Source: Desulfobulbaceae bacterium (GTDB lineage Bacteria; Desulfobacterota; Desulfobulbia; Desulfobulbales; Desulfocapsaceae). From it: a DNA stretch of 6,478 nucleotides. Under the pieces are notes generated by a model. The model was not told the origin of the DNA. It saw nothing but the letters and a program-made list of their open reading frames with translations, and searched no databases. Of the stretch, positions 4,986 through 6,478 are shown one piece after another (the first letter of the stretch is position 1; each line of letters opens with the position of its first letter). The DNA is taken from contig JAUVON010000163.1 in the NCBI GenBank assembly GCA_030599175.1, positions 1-6,478 of the forward strand, written 5' to 3'. The position numbers were made by a program, and so were the translations under genes.

Positions 4986-6478
4986 TGGAAAAGGAATTAT
5001 CTTCTGCAAAAATTCTGATTGTAGATGATGAAGAATCCATCAGGCAAACCTTCGAAATATTCCTTACCTCCGCCGGCTACCAGTTTGTCGAAGCTGTGTC
5101 GGCTTTTGACCAGGCACTCGATGCATTGGTCCGGACAACATTCGATTTAATTATTTGTGATATTGTATTAATCGGGCCCTCCGGCACAGAACTGCTACGT
5201 AAAATCAGAGAGGCAGGAGTCAAATGCCCGGTTGTTATGGTCACAGGTTTTCCTCATCTTGAATCTGCTGCCGAGTCAGTCAGACATGGAGCATTCGACT
5301 ATATATCAAAACCTGTAAATAAAGAAACTCTTCTGCGTTTTACCAAACAGGCCCTTAAACATTGGTGTCTGGAGAATAGAGCAGAACGGCTGCAGCGGGA
5401 AAATGAAAAATATCGCAGGTACCTGGAAACCATTTTTCGTTCCGTCAGTGATGCAATTATCACCATCGATACGGATATGCAGATTGTTCAACTCAACGAA
5501 ACTGCAGAACAGTGGTTAAAAGAGAAAGGTGCGGAAGGTGTACTCGATTTAAACCATTTACCTGCAGAGGTGAGCCTTGCCTGTTTAAACGATGCCCGTA
5601 AAGTGTTGCAGGGAGGAGCCGAGGTAAGAAAACACCTTATCGAATGTCCTGCACCCAACAACACTACCAGGCTGATAAGCCTTAACGCCTCTCCCCTTCG
5701 CGGTGATGATGAGGAATTTCAGGGTGTTGTTATCGTAGCAAGAGATATGACATCTGAAGAACCTCGCGAGATCAATGAAAACCGCAGCCGTTTCCATGGG
5801 TATGTTGGCTCAAGCGATGCCATGCAGAAAGTGTATAAGCTGATCGAGAACATTGGTAAAGTTGATACTGCAGTTCTCATCACAGGCGAGTCTGGAACCG
5901 GCAAAGAACTGGCAGCCGAAGCACTTCACGCTGAAAGTGCAAGGCGCGATAAGCCCCTTATTAAGATGGACTGCGTTTCTGTTGCAGAAAATTTGCTGGA
6001 AAGTGAGCTTTTTGGCCACCGCAAAGGAGCCTTTACCGGTGCAGACAGAGACAGGACAGGCAGGTTGCTGCAGGCCGATGGGGGGACACTTTTTTTGGAT
6101 GAAATTGGGGATATCTCCCCCAGAACACAACTGCTGCTCCTACGTTTCCTGCAGGAAAAAACATTTACTCCTGTGGGCCAGGATGAACCAATACAGGTTG
6201 ATGTTCGAGTTATTGCCGCCACCAATGTTGATTTTCAGGAAATGGTGACACAGGGGAAATTCAGAGAGGATCTCTATTATCGCCTCAAAGTCATTGAAGT
6301 TAAGTTGCCGCCTCTTCGACATAGAATCAATGGCATACCCTTACTAGCCAACCATTTTCTTGAACTTTTTCGAAAACAGCTCGATAAAAAAATCAGCACT
6401 ATTTCTGATCAGGCTATGGACTGTCTGATCCGTTACTCCTGGCCGGGCAATGTCAGAGAATTGCGACATGTGATGGAA
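4985..6478 (+). CDS. Sigma-54-dependent response regulator (NtrC family) REC-PAS-AAA+, C-terminus cut by window edge
   Basis: Starts at ATG 4985, overlapping the kinase stop by one base (TAATG), with AGGAG at 4970-4974 as ribosome-binding site. It is open to the right edge (498 residues). The receiver domain (about 8-122) has D14/D15, phosphoacceptor D59, T87 and K109. A charged linker (about 122-145) leads to a PAS domain (about 146-258), then the sigma-54 AAA+ domain from Y273: Walker A GESGTGKE (301-308), sigma-54 contact loop GAFTGA (348-353), Walker B FLDE (D372, E373), REDLYYRL, and the WPGNVREL motif (486-493). A C-terminal Fis-type helix-turn-helix is expected beyond the edge. It should bind upstream sites and remodel sigma-54 polymerase when phosphorylated by the adjacent kinase. 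The PAS between receiver and ATPase suggests a second input. The target genes are unknown. Confidence 0.95.
   Translation, partial: MEKELSSAKILIVDDEESIRQTFEIFLTSAGYQFVEAVSAFDQALDALVRTTFDLIICDIVLIGPSGTELLRKIREAGVKCPVVMVTGFPHLESAAESVRHGAFDYISKPVNKETLLRFTKQALKHWCLENRAERLQRENEKYRRYLETIFRSVSDAIITIDTDMQIVQLNETAEQWLKEKGAEGVLDLNHLPAEVSLACLNDARKVLQGGAEVRKHLIECPAPNNTTRLISLNASPLRGDDEEFQGVVIVARDMTSEEPREINENRSRFHGYVGSSDAMQKVYKLIENIGKVDTAVLITGESGTGKELAAEALHAESARRDKPLIKMDCVSVAENLLESELFGHRKGAFTGADRDRTGRLLQADGGTLFLDEIGDISPRTQLLLLRFLQEKTFTPVGQDEPIQVDVRVIAATNVDFQEMVTQGKFREDLYYRLKVIEVKLPPLRHRINGIPLLANHFLELFRKQLDKKISTISDQAMDCLIRYSWPGNVRELRHVME

Overview
The window looks like chromosomal DNA of an anaerobic, respiring Gram-negative bacterium, most likely a Desulfobacterota (Desulfobulbales-like) member. 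The grounds are a large NapC/NirT-type membrane cytochrome with haem motifs, NtrC-style signalling with PAS domains, a moderate base composition, and frequent non-ATG starts. The lineage is inferred from gene style only. There are five protein genes, two of them cut by the window edges. No mobile element, CRISPR array, tRNA or rRNA gene was seen.

Left part (1-919, minus strand): a membrane-anchored multihaem cytochrome c, probably a quinol dehydrogenase of the ImcH/NapC/NirT type, truncated at the left edge. A divergent intergenic region (about 920-1293) separates it from a plus-strand series that fills the rest of the window.

Middle: a membrane HAMP/SpoIIE-type (PP2C) serine phosphatase, conservatively 1384-2829. 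The same frame continues upstream across one TGA codon (1357-1359) to an ATG at 1294. The upstream stretch encodes a good transmembrane helix, and a hairpin with the geometry of a bacterial SECIS element starts 14 bases after the TGA. The gene may therefore encode a previously unrecognised selenoprotein of about 511 residues, with selenocysteine at position 22 in a periplasmic loop. This is the most interesting feature of the window. Next comes a YhhQ-family queuosine-precursor transporter (2992-3714, TTG start). It is preceded by a convincing preQ1-I riboswitch (2892-2923), a -10 element placed to start the transcript at the aptamer, and a stem that hides the Shine-Dalgarno sequence.

Right part: a cytoplasmic PAS-histidine kinase (3780-4985) and its sigma-54-dependent response regulator (4985-6478, cut at the right edge), overlapping by one base (TAATG). 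They form a cognate two-component pair likely to switch on sigma-54 promoters. No target promoter of that class was found in the window.
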